The position numbers were made by a program, and so were the translations under genes. From NCBI GenBank assembly GCA_016806645.1, contig JACSYO010000570.1:3053001-3117000 (forward strand): a stretch of DNA of 64,000 nt, given 5' to 3'. This stretch comes from Ophiodon elongatus (taxonomy: Eukaryota; Chordata; Actinopteri; Perciformes; Hexagrammidae). The first letter of the stretch is position 1. Each line of letters begins with the position of its first letter. The notes under the pieces are model-generated. The model was not told the origin of the DNA. It ran no database searches and saw nothing but the letters and a program-made list of their open reading frames with translations. This document shows, one piece after another, positions 62,161-64,000 of the stretch.

Positions 62161-62985
62161 CATGAAGAAAAGCATAAAAGACCAAATAACAAACAGATCA
62201 GTTATAAGGACCAAACCCAGTTCTCATACCCTCATTTTACATGCGTATTAAAAAAAAAGACATTCGTGAACATGTTTATCATCTTTCAGCTTCTACTAGG
62301 AGAGGTGGTGCATGGCCTGCATGAGTATCAAAAACAAAAAAATACATTCTTCAAGTTCTCTATATGCTGTAACGAACAAACATACTGTACAACTCATTTC
62401 AAGAGAAAACAAAATGTATCAAATATTTTCATCCATTTAACTGCCCATGTGACGTGTGTACCATGCATTATCACACATAATCATTTCTGTGTGACTGAAA
62501 AGACAAGCGAACTCGATTGGCACTATTAGCATATCTTCGATATATTGTATAAAAACAACATTACTTTGGTTTATTTGCGGCATAAGGCAAACTTTATAAA
62601 CTTTGTATTTAATTGTTAATTCAGGGGGCAAACTGTCGTATATAAATTCTTCACGTTGAATGTTATAATATACAGCGAGGTCTTTATACAGCAATGAAAA
62701 CCGACTGTAGACAAGCTGAGGCAAAGAGAAAAATGACCACTCACTTTACCCCAATATTATCTCATATATGTATCACTCTAGTCCAAAAAGATGTGCATGA
62801 GAAACCCAATATGTCCAGAAGGGATCACGACAATGACAATGTTGCCATCTAGAGGCAGAACTGAGTTATTACATCAACACGGCCCTCCAGCTTTCTCGTG
62901 AACCTCACATATCATCTCATGACCACGTCGTGCTGAGGTTGTTGTTCTCTGAAGACACAAGGTCGCTGTAAGTTACCAGGCGGTA

Positions 62986-63930
62986 TCACGAGTCTTCTTC
63001 ACTGTAGAAAAAGACATAGTAGAAGAGAGCGCTGACCACCAGCAGAGCCACTGACAGCAGCATGTTCCTCCGATTCTCTCCTCTTAACGTCTCCAGCTCC
63101 TTGTCTGGAAATGACAAACAAAACTGATAAGAGGGCACTAATGTGGACGAGCGGTCACTTCGAATAAATAGGAACCCTCTGGAAGGAACAAATCCTGCAA
63201 TTGCTCCGCTGGTGAAATATTGCAGCAATGGCAGACTCGATGTGTAGTTAAAGACTATAATAATATCAGGCAGGGGCTTTCTGTGACTTTTACAGGAGTG
63301 ACTCAGATCACTTCTTTGACCGATTGATTGAGTCCTTCCTGATTTACTAATTGTTTATTTGAACTGTATGCGTGTGGTGTCATATGTACGGTAAATGGAC
63401 CGCAATGATGTAGCCTTATCAATCTTACTACTACTACGCGCTTCAGAATTGCCCCACTCATTTATAAATTAACATTCTCACAACAATGCAGCATGCCCAT
63501 GTTGCAGAGGTATATCATGCTCATATTATAAAATATATCTTGCATATACCTACAGTGATTTGGACAGTATGAATAAGCATTTGTGGACATAGACTTTTTG
63601 GGTGTTTTTTTTTTTTTTTGGCTTTTGGACATGGACTTACCTAACTTTAGCACTCTCTCATTAATGATGGTCATCTCATCTTCCAGATCCTGCCTGTGGA
63701 GCAGAGAGGATGACACCAGGACAGACAGCAACGTTAGTTAGCTTTCAGCATCTGGACATTATGTATCTTTGGAGGCTTTTTAACCGTGACTATCTCTATC
63801 CTCCTCATCCTCATCCTCATCATCATCATCCTCACTTGTCCTTGTCAGAGAGCTCCTCTTTCCTGCTCCTGAACTCAGCCTTCTCCAGGTTGTTTTGGCA
63901 TCGCGCCTTTCGCTCCTCCAAACGGTCAAT
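62986..63930 (-). CDS. ccdc167: coiled-coil domain-containing protein 167, last three exons
   Basis: Small single-pass tail-anchored membrane protein of unknown function. Exons in gene order: 63836-63930, 63641-63693, 62986-63104; phases join 2-1 with canonical donors (GTGAGG, GTAAGT) and acceptors. The joined protein reads IDRLEERKARCQNNLEKAEF, then RSRKEELSDKDKQDLEDEMT, then IINERVLKLDKELETL, then RGENRRNMLLSVALLVVSAL, and ends FYYVFFYSEEDS. Human CCDC167 (97 residues) has the same order: IDGLEEKL, a coiled coil, then QENRKNMLLSVA and a C-terminal transmembrane helix. The fish C-terminus extends past the helix with an acidic SEEDS tail. The N-terminal exon, with the start codon, lies beyond the right edge. 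An acceptor (CTATTGTAG) at 63931 marks the first visible exon. Confidence 0.93.
63795..63832. repeat. (CTCATC)n / (CAT)n short tandem repeat
   Basis: CCTCATCCTCATCCTCATCATCATCATCCTC abuts the donor of the ccdc167 exon at 63836, inside the intron. Confidence 0.85.
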
Positions 63931-64000
63931 CTACAATAGTTACAATTTAGATTATGACGTCACCGGCCAACCACAGTTCAGCGCGTTGCACCACGTCAAC

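Overview
This 64 kb window is vertebrate nuclear DNA, almost certainly from a ray-finned (teleost) fish. Genes are split into many short exons with GT-AG introns. Dinucleotide microsatellites are dense, and there are fish-type interspersed repeats: a Tc1-like inverted-repeat element, TTAA-flanked MITE-like elements and LINE 3' tails. The gene order ak9 - fig4 - gpr6 is that of human chromosome 6q21. No operon, CRISPR array or other prokaryotic system is present, and I found no undescribed multi-gene system.

Layout. (1) 34-5912, minus strand: the 5' part of adenylate kinase 9 (ak9), 18 coding exons for about the first 765 residues; the gene runs off the left edge. (2) 5913-6638: a 726 bp head-to-head interval between the ak9 and fig4 start codons, probably a shared bidirectional promoter. 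(3) 6639-44340, plus strand: complete fig4, the Sac-domain PI(3,5)P2 5-phosphatase. It has 23 coding exons joining in frame to 910 codons plus stop; its introns hold most of the repeats. (4) 49262-50272, plus strand: gpr6, an orphan class A GPCR with an uninterrupted coding exon. (5) 52065-52793, minus strand: an intronless tandem C-type-lectin-domain gene broken by one in-frame TAG, probably a pseudogene. (6) About 53-62 kb: gene-poor DNA with LINE remnants and other repeats. (7) 62986-63930, minus strand: the last three exons of ccdc167, a small coiled-coil tail-anchored protein; the gene continues off the right edge. In human, CCDC167 lies on the other arm of chromosome 6 (6p21), so synteny with 6q21 breaks after gpr6.

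The genes do not form a pathway. fig4 acts with Vac14 and PIKfyve in endolysosomal phosphoinositide turnover, ak9 is a nucleoside (di)phosphate kinase, gpr6 is a Gs-coupled receptor, and ccdc167 is an ER/membrane protein of unknown role. The most notable observations are: a U12-type (minor-spliceosome) intron signature in fig4 intron 7; an in-frame 15 bp coding minisatellite in ak9 with a 90 bp higher-order period; a GC-AG intron in ak9; an ectopic copy of the fig4 exon-11 acceptor region in intron 14; CA repeats abutting weak fig4 splice donors; and a lectin gene whose stop falls at a conserved Trp codon and which has also lost a cysteine pair.

Exon boundaries were set by hand from splice consensus, reading-frame continuity and remembered similarity to the human proteins. 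No alignment or database search was run.
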